Assembly: GCF_003352465.1 (NCBI RefSeq)
Contig: NZ_CP031153.1
Coordinates: forward strand, 436,001 to 500,000
From: Kordia sp. SMS9
GTDB lineage: Bacteria > Bacteroidota > Bacteroidia > Flavobacteriales > Flavobacteriaceae
Length of the DNA: 64,000 bases
Reading direction: 5' to 3'
In this document: positions 1 through 7,409 of the stretch, piece by piece
Numbering within the stretch: the stretch's first letter is position 1
Layout: every line of letters starts with the position of its first letter
Translations under genes and position numbers: made by a program
Notes under the pieces: model-generated
The model's input: the letters and a program-made list of their open reading frames with translations, nothing else
Databases searched by the model: none
What the model was told of the DNA's origin: nothing

Positions 1-220
1 GCGAACCTGTGGTAAACCCTAAATCATAATGGGTTTGATTTAAAAGTTGTAAATCAAAGGTAAAGCTGAACTTTTCCAAACTCACTTTAACATTTTTAAT
101 ATGTTTAGGGTGTACGACTAATTTTTCTATAATTGCCGCCGCAGCTTTGTATTTTTTTATGGAATAGCATCCAACTGCAAGTAGGCTAATCATTGTTATA
201 GCTACTATTCTTTTTTTCAT
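1..220 (-). CDS. Partial lipoprotein-like protein, LEA14-type fold possible (element's left-most gene in window)
   Basis: The gene starts with ATG at 220 on the minus strand and runs out of the window, leaving 73 residues. The N-terminus is a short hydrophobic leader ending in a Gly-Cys (VGCYS), so a lipoprotein signal is likely. The following segment (KNVKVSLEKFSF, then LLNQTHYDLGF) resembles the start of an LEA14/WHy-like beta domain, in which a KNV/L phrase precedes a strand about lipid-like or structural contacts. That similarity is by eye. The start lies 10 bp after the stop of the preceding gene, so it belongs to the same leftward transcript as the viral-like module. The function is unknown. 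Confidence 0.55.
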   Translation of the reverse strand, partial: MKKRIVAITMISLLAVGCYSIKKYKAAAAIIEKLVVHPKHIKNVKVSLEKFSFTFDLQLLNQTHYDLGFTTGS

Positions 221-230
221 CTGTTTTTTA

Positions 231-602
231 TTAAAAATTATTGACTAAAAACTCTATATTGATTTCTTTAATCTCTTTGGATGCTATGGTGAATTCCTTT
301 GTTAAAACCACATCTTTTCGAAACTCAATCGTGTAGCTTTTCGGGGCATTGATTGCATCAAAAATGTAAATTCCCTCATCACTAGTTAGGTTAAATGCTA
401 CCAGTGTATTTTCATCAAATACAGTGATATTTACATCTCTTATGTTTCGTACTTCATCAGAGTTGATATTTCGCTCTGTGACTTTGCCATAAATACCACC
501 TTGTCCATCCTGTAAATTGAAACTTGGAATTGTATCTACGGGTGTGGGTATTGTATTGTCATTACTAGATTGTGATTGCTTTTTATTTTTTACACCGATC
601 AT
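231..602 (-). CDS. Small beta protein with carboxypeptidase-regulatory-like domain
   Basis: This 123-residue protein has a low-complexity Ser/Asn/Thr/Pro-rich N-terminus (about 1-30). A domain follows that starts with GQGGIYGKVTERN and continues with alternating strands (VNITVFDENTLVAF, then GIYIFDAI), the pattern of carboxypeptidase-regulatory or CNA-B-like beta-sandwich domains. No signal peptide or membrane segment is visible. The start codon overlaps the stop of the transglycosylase gene by 4 bp, so the two are translationally coupled. In a virus-like module such a domain could be a spike or adhesion part, which is inference. No enzyme motif is present. Confidence 0.6.
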   Translation of the reverse strand: MIGVKNKKQSQSSNDNTIPTPVDTIPSFNLQDGQGGIYGKVTERNINSDEVRNIRDVNITVFDENTLVAFNLTSDEGIYIFDAINAPKSYTIEFRKDVVLTKEFTIASKEIKEINIEFLVNNF

Positions 603-1207
603 TGGATGATTATTTTATAGGTTAGGTATCCAAGCAGCGATATTCCGATCACTTTAGGCATCAAACTTTTTTTTTTCGAATCATCACCGTCGAAATAAAA
701 ACGCCATGACTGCGGAATTTTATTAGTGATTACTTCTTTGATTTCTCCTACTGTAATTTTCCGATCATTGTTCAGATCAAAAACAGGGTTTACATCTGCG
801 ATAGCACTAGCACTGATTCCTTTTGTCTGAAGAATATAGCTATCCTGTTTTCCGATGGCTACGGGAAAAAAAGTAGCCAAGTACAAATCCACATAACTCT
901 TTATCCGTTGTCTGTATGGATAATAATAACTATACACATAATACAACTGTTCCTCTGCGCTCATTAGTGCGAGTTCATCTATACTAGTTCCTAAATCTAT
1001 TGCCGTTGTTGGCATAAACTGGATAAGCCCTGTAGCATCACTATACGGATTGCGAATGGATGCACTAAATGTGCCTGCGGTTTCAAAATACATCACAGCC
1101 ATGAGCCAATTCGGATCAATTCCTAAAGACTCGCTATAATCTATAACCGAATCCACAAAACTGCTTCCGTATACCGTTGGTACACTTTCTTGAAAAATCA
1201 GTCTCAT
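599..1207 (-). CDS. Lytic transglycosylase with EF-hand loop and C-terminal membrane anchor
   Basis: This 202-residue protein is an SLT-type peptidoglycan lytic transglycosylase. The catalytic glutamate is probably E42 in the MYFETAG motif, followed by the family's GLIQFMPTTA segment (60-69). Near residue 144 there is a canonical calcium-binding EF-hand loop, DLNNDRKITVGE, with Asp/Asn/Asp at positions 1, 3 and 5 and Glu at 12. The last 20 residues are hydrophobic (IGISLLGYLTYKIIIQ) and look like a C-terminal membrane anchor. There is no signal peptide, so it would act in an internal or virion membrane. The likely role is local cell-wall opening during genome entry or release. The neighbours are small structural-type genes in the same direction. 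Confidence 0.8.
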   Translation of the reverse strand: MRLIFQESVPTVYGSSFVDSVIDYSESLGIDPNWLMAVMYFETAGTFSASIRNPYSDATGLIQFMPTTAIDLGTSIDELALMSAEEQLYYVYSYYYPYRQRIKSYVDLYLATFFPVAIGKQDSYILQTKGISASAIADVNPVFDLNNDRKITVGEIKEVITNKIPQSWRFYFDGDDSKKKSLMPKVIGISLLGYLTYKIIIQ

Positions 1208-1214
1208 AGCTTGC

Positions 1215-1646
1215 CTATATTTTCACGTTCATTGGTTGTCCTAGTGCGGGTTTTTTCTTTTTGTCAGAACTAGACGCCATCTTTAGTGCTGCACCACCAA
1301 GGAGTAACCACCAAAGCCAATTATTACTTTTCTTTTTATTTTCTCCGTGAATGACAACAGGTGCTAACTGATCATCGGGCGTTAAAAACACTTCGGTAAA
1401 ATTTTCATCTACCATATATTTAAAAGGATAATAGCCCACAAAACTCACTACGATGGTACTTCCCTTTGGAACACTTAAACGAAATTTTCCGTCCATATCT
1501 GCTGCCGTTCCAACACTACTATCTAAGGCTAGATATACATTGGCAAACGGCAAGGTTTCATTTGAATTACCATCAAAAACTTGTCCTGTTACGGTAATAT
1601 GTGTAGTGTCTCTTGCACATACTGGATTTATAGTGTGTATACTCAT
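1215..1646 (-). CDS. Carboxypeptidase-regulatory-like beta protein with C-terminal membrane segment
   Basis: This 143-residue protein has one CarboxypepD_reg-like domain. It is marked by ITVTGQVFDG at about 17-26, LPFANVYLAL at 32-41 and MDGKFRLSVPKGSTIVVSFVGY at about 51-72, the usual start, middle and end of these domains. A Trp-rich hydrophobic segment (NWLWWLLLGGAALKM) near residues 109-123 is followed by a Ser/Lys-rich tail, so it should be anchored by its C-terminus. In this phylum such domains usually precede TonB receptors, but here the domain stands alone. It is encoded 8 bp before the transglycosylase. A structural or membrane role in the element is inferred. Confidence 0.65.
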   Translation of the reverse strand: MSIHTINPVCARDTTHITVTGQVFDGNSNETLPFANVYLALDSSVGTAADMDGKFRLSVPKGSTIVVSFVGYYPFKYMVDENFTEVFLTPDDQLAPVVIHGENKKKSNNWLWWLLLGGAALKMASSSDKKKKPALGQPMNVKI

Positions 1647-1651
1647 TTTCT

Positions 1652-2395
1652 TTAGATTTGATAATTAATAACTTGATCGCTCCATACGATTCCTTCATAG
1701 CACCAAATTCCCCAAACGGCACACCATTCAATGATGTAGTAACGCTTATTTTCTGGCTCATAGATGTCGGTGGCAATAATTTGCCCTATATATTCTTTGT
1801 GTTTATAGTTTCCGTATAGTTCCTCGGTGGTGAGCCAAGAACCGTCACTTCTTTGTTCTACCAGTGGCACTTGTACTCCCGATTTTTTAGCACAATACAG
1901 GTAGTCACCAATCAAATAATGATCACCGTTATTTATTTGTGGATTTGGATTGTGATTTGGCGCGTTGATCGCATTGTAAAAAGAGTTGAGTTCATCGGTA
2001 GACAATCCGTTAAGAGTATCGCTAAATAAATCCCTGTCAAAAAGAATTTCGTATGCCTTAGCCACTTCTCTGATATCATTGATTTTAGAAGCAATTGCCA
2101 TCAGGGAAGCTTCGTCGGTATAGATATCAAATTCAGGAATCAAATAGCTAAAGAGTCCATCTTTAAAACCTGCACGCGTAAATGACTCATGAATAATTGC
2201 AGCGGCAGTAACTACGGGATGTCCAATATTGGCACGCGCATAACGTTCAGCTTCCTTTCTTTTTAAATATGCAGGAATTGTATTCCATGCATAGACAGCG
2301 GCAAGTGTTCCCCCTATTAAAAGTGCATTATTGGATAGTAAACTTCCTGCGGTACTTGTGACTCCTGCGACTATTGGATTTCCTAGTTGACTCAT
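1652..2395 (-). CDS. Unrecognised element protein with N-terminal membrane helix
   Basis: This 247-residue protein has a Gly/Ala-rich hydrophobic stretch at about 20-40 (NNALLIGGTLAAVYAW) and then a basic KRKEAERYAR segment. The middle contains a helical patch (about 108-145) with acidic, regularly spaced residues, including REVAKAYEILFDRDLFSDTLNG, which looks vaguely like a single annexin-type repeat. The C-terminal 70 residues are aromatic and beta-rich, ending WCAVWGIWCYEGIVWSDQ. I do not recognise a family. The position between small membrane proteins suggests a virion or membrane-complex component. It is followed after 5 bp by the next gene. Confidence 0.6.
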   Translation of the reverse strand: MSQLGNPIVAGVTSTAGSLLSNNALLIGGTLAAVYAWNTIPAYLKRKEAERYARANIGHPVVTAAAIIHESFTRAGFKDGLFSYLIPEFDIYTDEASLMAIASKINDIREVAKAYEILFDRDLFSDTLNGLSTDELNSFYNAINAPNHNPNPQINNGDHYLIGDYLYCAKKSGVQVPLVEQRSDGSWLTTEELYGNYKHKEYIGQIIATDIYEPENKRYYIIEWCAVWGIWCYEGIVWSDQVINYQI

Positions 2396-2411
2396 TTTTT
2401 ACTTTTTTATA

Positions 2412-2597
2412 TTACATTCCTAAGAATGCTTTGACTGTTTTAAACCCACTCTCAGTCTTTAAATAGGTGAGTGCGCTTTGACTCTTTGATAGCTGTTCAA
2501 GTCTTGTAAGTACTTGTGTGGAAAGCTTGTTTAATGCTTGTAAAGCTTCCAAGCGTAAGTCTGTATCTAAATCGTTTTTTCCTTTTACTTGTATCAT
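2412..2597 (-). CDS. Small helical protein of the structural module
   Basis: This 61-residue protein appears entirely helical, with heptad-like Leu spacing (LRLEALQALNKLSTQVLTRL). There is no membrane segment and no cysteine. It sits 13 bp after the coiled-coil protein gene and 16 bp before the next, within an unbroken leftward run. Coding is supported by tight packing and a plausible A-rich leader. The function is unknown. A scaffold or adaptor bound to the neighbouring coiled-coil protein is one possibility. Confidence 0.55.
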   Translation of the reverse strand: MIQVKGKNDLDTDLRLEALQALNKLSTQVLTRLEQLSKSQSALTYLKTESGFKTVKAFLGM

Positions 2598-2610
2598 AAT
2601 TACGTTTGTT

Positions 2611-3483
2611 TTATGGTATTTGAAATTGTATTATTAATTGCTGTACGGCTGCTGCAAAATCTTGATTTTTAACCATGTGTTTGTAGATTTTATAGACATT
2701 ACCCACATCGGCATCAGTAACACGATCACTGGTGATAAAATCAATGAATTGTTTCTTTTCACTAGAAAGATTTGAAGCTGTACCCATTCCTATTTGCGCA
2801 GGTTGTCCGCTAATGATTTGTGGCAGTGCAGGCGCAAGATTGGCTGCAATGGTTTTCATCGCGTCACTGTCCATAAAACTCTTACGGTTTAAGTCCGCTT
2901 GCAAAATGGCTAGTTCCTTGTGCTTTTCAGCGGTGTTGACTTCCAATTTTAAAGAGTTATTTTCTTCTTTTAATTGACGTTCTGTAGATTGGAGGTCTTT
3001 ACATTGACTTTTAAGATCATCGTAGCGTTCTTTTAAATCTTCATACTTGGCTGTAATGGCTTCAAGTCTACTTTCGGCGGGATGTACTCCCATCATTGGA
3101 TTGCCCATTCCATAGTAGGGTTGACTTGACTGAATAGGTTGCATCTGACTGCTTAGTACTGCTGATTCATTATGTGATGCCTCTTGTGTCATAAACTCAT
3201 TGTTTTTGATATCGCCGCTAAATTGTAAGGTGATCGGCTGCCCAATAACCTTTGAGGTGCTTCCGTTGGGAATACGTAAGTATATTTTTGTTCCACTTGG
3301 AAAACCATCATTTTTTAAGCCCTTTAAAAATTGTGGTACACTATGCCATCCACTTTCAATACGTTCTTGAGTAAAGAGGTATTTATTTTTTATAGCATAG
3401 GGATTCATCTTTTTACGACCGTTATATTCCACGCTTATGGAATTACTCGGATGCTGTAGTAAATGATGAATGATCTGTTGCAT
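2611..3483 (-). CDS. Coiled-coil protein of the structural module
   Basis: I place the start at ATG 3483 (290 residues, MQQIIHHLLQH). The upstream ATG at 3549 would add 22 residues that merely translate a 10-bp repeat array. The protein has an N-terminal basic domain (about 1-90, including a GWHSVPQFLKGLKNDGFPSGTKIYL stretch broken across residues 45-70) and a Gln/Met/Pro-rich linker (about 110-145). A strong coiled coil follows at about 150-205 (EAITAKYEDLKERYDDLKSQ and following), then a C-terminal helical domain. I know no clear family. It may be a virion assembly or DNA-associated protein. The placement directly behind a repeat array suggests its own control of expression. Confidence 0.65.
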   Translation of the reverse strand: MQQIIHHLLQHPSNSISVEYNGRKKMNPYAIKNKYLFTQERIESGWHSVPQFLKGLKNDGFPSGTKIYLRIPNGSTSKVIGQPITLQFSGDIKNNEFMTQEASHNESAVLSSQMQPIQSSQPYYGMGNPMMGVHPAESRLEAITAKYEDLKERYDDLKSQCKDLQSTERQLKEENNSLKLEVNTAEKHKELAILQADLNRKSFMDSDAMKTIAANLAPALPQIISGQPAQIGMGTASNLSSEKKQFIDFITSDRVTDADVGNVYKIYKHMVKNQDFAAAVQQLIIQFQIP

Positions 3484-3530
3484 TTTGTTGCGACTTGTTG
3501 CGTTTTGTTGCGTTTTGTTGTTATTGTTGC
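3477..3530 (-). repeat. Array A: 10-bp phased GCAAC direct repeats before the coiled-coil gene
   Basis: On the plus strand GTTGC (or GTTGT) begins at 3477, 3487, 3497, 3507 and 3517, an exact 10-bp period, with a further copy at 3526. In the sense of transcription the unit reads GCAACAAAAC. The array spans the end of the 102-residue gene (stop at 3521-3523) and runs up to and across the ATG at 3483. A period of 10 is not a multiple of three, so it is not a protein-coding repeat. It matches one DNA helical turn. The two related arrays are at 4821-4875 and 7014-7068. Confidence 0.9.
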
Positions 3531-3829
3531 TGACAATGAAGTGTTCCATACCAAATCACAAGTCGTGGATTGACTTGTTCTTCTTCATTAGGCACAAAGT
3601 CAATCCGAAAACTCGAATTGGTCGCTGCAAAGGGAACTTCCGCTACAAAAGTTTCTTCGGGCTTGATATCGTCTATACCGTTTATCATCGCTGTTTGATT
3701 ACCACGATTTCGAATGGTTAGACGATATACACCACGCCCGTTCAACTGTTTTAAATTCAAGATGGTATCACTTGTAATGGCAATAACACTAATGGTTCCT
3801 GTCCTATCTATCATAGCCATCGGTATCAA
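3521..3829 (-). CDS. Small beta-rich protein (candidate virion surface protein)
   Basis: This protein has up to 102 residues. The start could be ATG 3829, 3820 or 3814. The last gives MIDRTGTISV and the shortest overlap with the preceding gene, and I favour it. The sequence is almost wholly alternating strands (YRLTIRNRGNQTAMINGIDD, then SSFRIDFVP, then LVIWYGTLH), with no membrane segment or signal peptide. The pattern of a small beta-sandwich with RNRGNQ suits a spike-base or receptor-contact protein. No family is recognised. It is coupled by overlap to the 122-residue protein, so the two may form a complex. Confidence 0.6.
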   Translation of the reverse strand: MIPMAMIDRTGTISVIAITSDTILNLKQLNGRGVYRLTIRNRGNQTAMINGIDDIKPEETFVAEVPFAATNSSFRIDFVPNEEEQVNPRLVIWYGTLHCQQQ

Positions 3830-4172
3830 TTACAAATAAAAAGTGTCCGCTAAATGATCTACCAAATACCACTGGAGAAAACATATTGATAAATACTTTT
3901 CCATTGGTTTTAAAGTTAACAGACTTATAGGATTGTAAACCACCTATTGTGCCTTTTTTGTAGTCACGTATATCGACCGCTTCCAATATGGGATTGCCTT
4001 GTGTATCTTCAATAGATAGATTGATATTTTGTAGAGGAACACTTCCAAAGTCAAAAAAAGCGACACCAATACAACGACCTCTTACAAGTTCTTTTGGTTG
4101 TTGAACAAATTTACTGCCCGTATCGACGGTTAGATTCACACCAATATATTTTAGATTCCTTCGCGTTTGCAT
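3804..4172 (-). CDS. Small beta-rich protein (candidate minor capsid protein)
   Basis: This 122-residue protein begins MQTRRNLKYIGVNLTVD. It is rich in short strands and turns (GVAFFDFGSVPLQNINLSIED, KSVNFKTNGKVFINMF, FSGHFLFVIDTDGYDR) and has no hydrophobic helix. The profile fits a jelly-roll-like or other beta-sandwich protein. It lies between two other beta-rich genes and 25 bp after the 198-residue protein. I assign it to the virion-like module from context only. A fold prediction would decide. Confidence 0.6.
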   Translation of the reverse strand: MQTRRNLKYIGVNLTVDTGSKFVQQPKELVRGRCIGVAFFDFGSVPLQNINLSIEDTQGNPILEAVDIRDYKKGTIGGLQSYKSVNFKTNGKVFINMFSPVVFGRSFSGHFLFVIDTDGYDR

Positions 4173-4197
4173 GACTCGTATTAGATTTTAGAGGTTA

Positions 4198-4794
4198 TTA
4201 CTTTTTACTTGCCGAAGTTTCAAACCCGATATAACGCAGTTCAATAAATCCTTTTTCACCTGCATTAAGACCAAGACTTGCACCATCGGGTACTCTGATT
4301 TCTGCATTTAGTGTCTTGTTGTCCCTAAAGAGTATGAATTTGTTGAACTTGTATTTATAGCTGTCTGTTTGAATGGCATCACAAATAGATTTGATCGGTA
4401 AATCCATAATGATATTTGAGTCCAGTTTTTGAATGATCTGTCCGTTTAAAAGTGCAATCGGCAGATTGTTGGTATATTCTACCAAACCGCGTGAAGTATC
4501 ACTATTGGCAACTCCATAGGTAAGACGAACACTGGTTGCGATAAAATAGCGTCCTGTATCGAGTTTGTTGCCATCAAAAAGGTTTTCTCCCACAATCTTT
4601 TGTAGTTCCTTTTCAAATAAATCCTGCGAACTTCCATTGGCTTGTAATTCCTGTCGAATATAGATTTCACTATCCTGTAATTTGATGTTTTGGTTACGGA
4701 TGTTAGTGATCATATCGTTTGAGAAGTTCCCTGACTCACCTGCAACCCTTGATAGAAATTGCAATACTTCGCCGTATAATTCTGTTTGTTTCAT
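4198..4794 (-). CDS. Candidate coat protein of the non-tailed virus-like module
   Basis: This 198-residue protein has a helical N-terminal third (MKQTELYGEVLQFLSRVAGE, then DSEIYIRQELQAN) followed by a beta-rich body (about 75-198: YFIATSVRLTYGVAN, LPIALLNGQIIQKLD, YKFNKFILFRDN, LNAEIRVPDGASL, GFIELRYIGFE). There is no signal peptide or membrane helix. Size, beta content and a private repeat-array leader (4821-4875) make it my best candidate for the abundant coat protein. This is inference, since no recognisable capsid motif can be read by eye. Alternatives are a spike or a vertex protein. Confidence 0.6.
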   Translation of the reverse strand: MKQTELYGEVLQFLSRVAGESGNFSNDMITNIRNQNIKLQDSEIYIRQELQANGSSQDLFEKELQKIVGENLFDGNKLDTGRYFIATSVRLTYGVANSDTSRGLVEYTNNLPIALLNGQIIQKLDSNIIMDLPIKSICDAIQTDSYKYKFNKFILFRDNKTLNAEIRVPDGASLGLNAGEKGFIELRYIGFETSASKK

Positions 4795-4820
4795 TTGTGT
4801 ATGTATTTATAAAATTTGTT

Positions 4821-4875
4821 GTTGTGTTTTGTTGCAAACTGTTGCAAACTGTTGCGTTTTGTTGCAAGTTGTTGC
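4821..4875 (-). repeat. Array B: 10-bp phased GCAAC direct repeats before the candidate coat gene
   Basis: GTTGC on the plus strand begins at 4831, 4841, 4851, 4861 and 4871, with a GTTGT copy at 4821, all exactly 10 bp apart. On the transcribed strand the five-base core alternates with AGTTT or AAAAC. The array occupies the non-coding gap between the 139-residue gene and the ATG at 4794, ending about 25 bp before that start codon. As no gene is translated across it, the exact spacing must be kept for a DNA- or RNA-level reason. Confidence 0.9.
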
Positions 4876-4939
4876 GGGTATTTTAAGTTAGTGGAAACTC
4901 TAAGCGAGCTGGCTGCATGTTTGTTTGATAACTACCAAC

Positions 4940-5359
4940 TTACGTGTTGTTTCGATTTGGCGTAAAACGATAGCCCATCCCCATGCGTCTGCGCGCTTCC
5001 ACTGTTGGTTTGACAACATCACCGCCGCCTGTCTCTAACATGTCGTGCATGAATTTGTTCATCGCTGTTCCGTCTGCTTCGGGAAGTGTTGGTGTTGCTG
5101 CTTCTGCGATAAAACGTTGTCCTTGTCGAATTCCCATTCCTAATAACAAATTCCTTACAAGTTTTGCTGTAGTGTCATTTCCTTGTATGGAAGCTGCACC
5201 AAAAACACCCAATGCTGCTAATGCAGCTTTTCGCATTTTAGAATCTTCAATAGGTACTAAACCCTCAATTCCCGAAGAAAGTAGTCCGCCTGCAAGCATA
5301 CCACCTGCATCAAAGGATGCACCTGCGATTGTCTTGCCTGTAAACATTTTTAATTTCAT
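4940..5359 (-). CDS. Small hydrophobic protein with two Gly/Ala-rich segments
   Basis: This 139-residue protein has two Gly/Ala-rich hydrophobic segments (GGMLAGGLLSSGIEGLV near 18-34 and AALAALGVFGAASIQG near 45-60) and a third moderate one (LVRNLLLGMGIRQG). A helical tail ending in basic residues (EARRRMGMGYRF) follows. It has the look of a small integral membrane protein such as those found in internal-membrane viruses, though no named family is recognised. It follows the transglutaminase-fold gene after 33 bp and precedes array B. Confidence 0.6.
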   Translation of the reverse strand: MKLKMFTGKTIAGASFDAGGMLAGGLLSSGIEGLVPIEDSKMRKAALAALGVFGAASIQGNDTTAKLVRNLLLGMGIRQGQRFIAEAATPTLPEADGTAMNKFMHDMLETGGGDVVKPTVEARRRMGMGYRFTPNRNNT

Positions 5360-5392
5360 AGTGTATTTATATTTAATGATTAATACTTGATT

Positions 5393-7012
5393 TTAAGCCT
5401 TGGCTAATAGTGTTCCTATGACTGCTGTGGCTGTTAGTAAAAGTCCTGCATTTGATTTTTTCTTTGTTGGTATATCTGAGCCACCAACAACGGTTGGTAA
5501 TGGTACTACATCGACTGGCTCTGTAGGATCAGTAGTAGTTTTAGATTCTACTAAAAAAACAGGATAGATCGCGGTGGTATTCTCTGACCACTGATGGTTA
5601 TAGCCCTCAAATATCCATGCTGCATCGGTAGTTTCTTGTGCTATCTCTGTAATTCTGTAGGTAATACTAAGTGAGGAAACAATACTTTCAAAGGCAGGAA
5701 TAAGTGCATAAAACACCTCATTGTATTGATCGAGTGCCAAGCGGGAACACCTGCGCCAATTTTCATTCACGCGTAAGAACCAATACATGTCACGACAAAC
5801 ATACACTGCCATTGCTAAGTAATTGAGTCTATCATTTAATTGATTGACCGTAATAGCCGTTTGTAATTCTTGAAATAAGTTTTGAAAATACGGTTCATGA
5901 ATAGCGGATATTTCAGCTACGGTTTGTTGTGGCGTAAAGGTGGAGTTCCAACAGGTAAGTTCAAGTCCATTGGCGAAAATTGCGCCGAATGTATTGGAAA
6001 AGAAATTGTCTCCTAATATAGAACCAATTAAAGAATCTGCTATCGGATCGCCTGTGGATGGATTGCCTAAACCTGTATGTGATTTTGCTCTTTTTAATCG
6101 CGCAAAAGTTTTTGAAAAGTTGACAAACTCATCATCTACATAAATCCCTTTGCTAGTAAATTTTAGTGTAGGATTGTGACCATACCAAAGTTTGTCAAAT
6201 ATCTTTCCCCGAAGTAGATCACTACTGTGTTGTGAGGTCGTATAAGGTGTAAGTATATTTAAAAAGTCATCTACACGGTTTAAGGATTCGTAGATAGCTT
6301 TGTGATACTCATTTTTGTTAAAATCTGTAATGGATTGTCCTGCATAAGCTGCTGAGAGTCCAATAGGTTGCGAGTCGTTGTATGTGTTGTGATTGTTGCA
6401 TCCGCATGATGGCGCGGAGAGTCCGACATATTGTAAGTTTGCTTCTTCCATGTAGATATCGTGTTTTTGTAAGTATGGTAATTCAGATAAAGAGTTGATA
6501 GTGCCATCAATAACATGATAGCCGCTTTTAAGACTGCCCCGTTTTTGATCTTTGGGTACAATCACATATACATGCGTGTAGAGTGTTGGGTAGTAGGCTG
6601 CTTGTTTAATGCGTCTTAGGTAATGTTTGATACCTAAATTCAGTAGAATCGTAGATGCGTTTAAGCTAAAACTTTTACAATCATTCCCCTCATGGCGTGT
6701 TGCCCACATACAATTCGGTGCTTTAAGGCGTTGCAGTTCGGTATCTAGTTCGTATTGAAAGTGATTGAATAAAAAAGAGTGAATGCGACGGCATGTATTG
6801 GAGAGAGAAAAACCTGAAAACTCTGCCTTTGCAATGGCTGCCGATTCACCCTTATGTTTTTTTGCCCAAGCAGCAATGGTTTTCATGCCATGTGCCGTTG
6901 TGCCTTTGCCAAGAAAATCTCTGCTGCAATTTGATGGCGCGTAGTACTTTTTGTAGGCTTCTCCCGAAGCTACGACGCGTTTTAATGAAGTATTGGTGTG
7001 TTCTCTTGACAT
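5393..7012 (-). CDS. Transglutaminase-fold protein with C-terminal membrane anchor
   Basis: I place the start at ATG 7012 (539 residues, MSREHTNTS), because the in-frame codons above it only read through repeat array C. An N-terminal papain/transglutaminase-like domain carries a plausible Cys-His-Asp triad: C112 in GNDCKSFSLNASTILL, H147 in YTHVYVIVP and D169 in YHVIDGT. The large C-terminal half (about 270-500) is helical and aromatic with no family I know. The protein ends in a hydrophobic anchor (AGLLLTATAVIGTLLA). It could be a protease or crosslinking enzyme for particle maturation or cell entry. The protein is the largest of the module and the first gene of the leftward run. Confidence 0.7.
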   Translation of the reverse strand: MSREHTNTSLKRVVASGEAYKKYYAPSNCSRDFLGKGTTAHGMKTIAAWAKKHKGESAAIAKAEFSGFSLSNTCRRIHSFLFNHFQYELDTELQRLKAPNCMWATRHEGNDCKSFSLNASTILLNLGIKHYLRRIKQAAYYPTLYTHVYVIVPKDQKRGSLKSGYHVIDGTINSLSELPYLQKHDIYMEEANLQYVGLSAPSCGCNNHNTYNDSQPIGLSAAYAGQSITDFNKNEYHKAIYESLNRVDDFLNILTPYTTSQHSSDLLRGKIFDKLWYGHNPTLKFTSKGIYVDDEFVNFSKTFARLKRAKSHTGLGNPSTGDPIADSLIGSILGDNFFSNTFGAIFANGLELTCWNSTFTPQQTVAEISAIHEPYFQNLFQELQTAITVNQLNDRLNYLAMAVYVCRDMYWFLRVNENWRRCSRLALDQYNEVFYALIPAFESIVSSLSITYRITEIAQETTDAAWIFEGYNHQWSENTTAIYPVFLVESKTTTDPTEPVDVVPLPTVVGGSDIPTKKKSNAGLLLTATAVIGTLLAKA

Positions 7013-7013
7013 T

Positions 7014-7068
7014 GTTGCTGCTTGTTGCAACTTGTTGCGTTTTGTTGCAAACTGTTGCGCTTTGTTGC
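7014..7068 (-). repeat. Array C: six 10-bp phased GCAAC repeats before the transglutaminase-fold gene
   Basis: GTTGC begins at 7014, 7024, 7034, 7044, 7054 and 7064 on the plus strand, six copies with an exact 10-bp period and no mismatch in the five-base core. The last copy ends one base before the ATG at 7012 on the minus strand, so the leader of this gene consists of the array. It is the most regular of the three arrays. Confidence 0.95.
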
Positions 7069-7363
7069 AGCTAAATTGTTAAGAAATAAAATTTGTGTGG
7101 GAGGATTGTGTTGGGTAGGGGCGGATTGGGTTTGTTAATGTTTGATAATAAAAATTATAGGCTCATATGTCTATTTTTAAATTCATAAATGATTTTGAAT
7201 CTATAATTCTTTTTTCATTTAGTTGCTTAACAACTATTTATTAGTATAATTAATTTTGTTTTCGCTCTATTTCCTTTTGTTTTGTTGGCAATGACTAATT
7301 ATTCATTTGTAATTTTTGGCTTGTGTATGGCTGAAGCGAATTACAGATTCATATCACTTTAGT

Positions 7364-7409
7364 GTTGACTATTGTCCGTTGTATAGTTGTCAACATATGC
7401 TCAACTTTG
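7364..7409 (+). promoter_or_regulatory. Promoter and operator of the cassette's C protein (leaderless)
   Basis: An inverted repeat GTTGAC-N19-GTCAAC lies at 7364-7394, with inner arms ACTAT and ATAGT. A TTG at 7379-7381 is followed after 20 bp by CAACTTTG (7402-7409), one mismatch from the Bacteroidota -7 consensus. This would start transcription within a few bases of ATG 7415, so the mRNA would have almost no leader. The inverted repeat covers the upstream promoter element, as expected for an autoregulated C protein. The same design occurs at 11758-11787. Confidence 0.55.

Noticed and set aside
3484..3549. N-terminal extension of the coiled-coil protein starting at ATG 3549
   Set aside because: The 22 extra residues only translate repeat array A and overlap the previous gene. 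The two other arrays also lie before the chosen start codons.
3477..7068. The GCAAC arrays read as a CRISPR or as protein-coding tandem repeats
   Set aside because: Repeat units are 10 bp with no spacers, and 10 is not a multiple of three. No cas gene is near.
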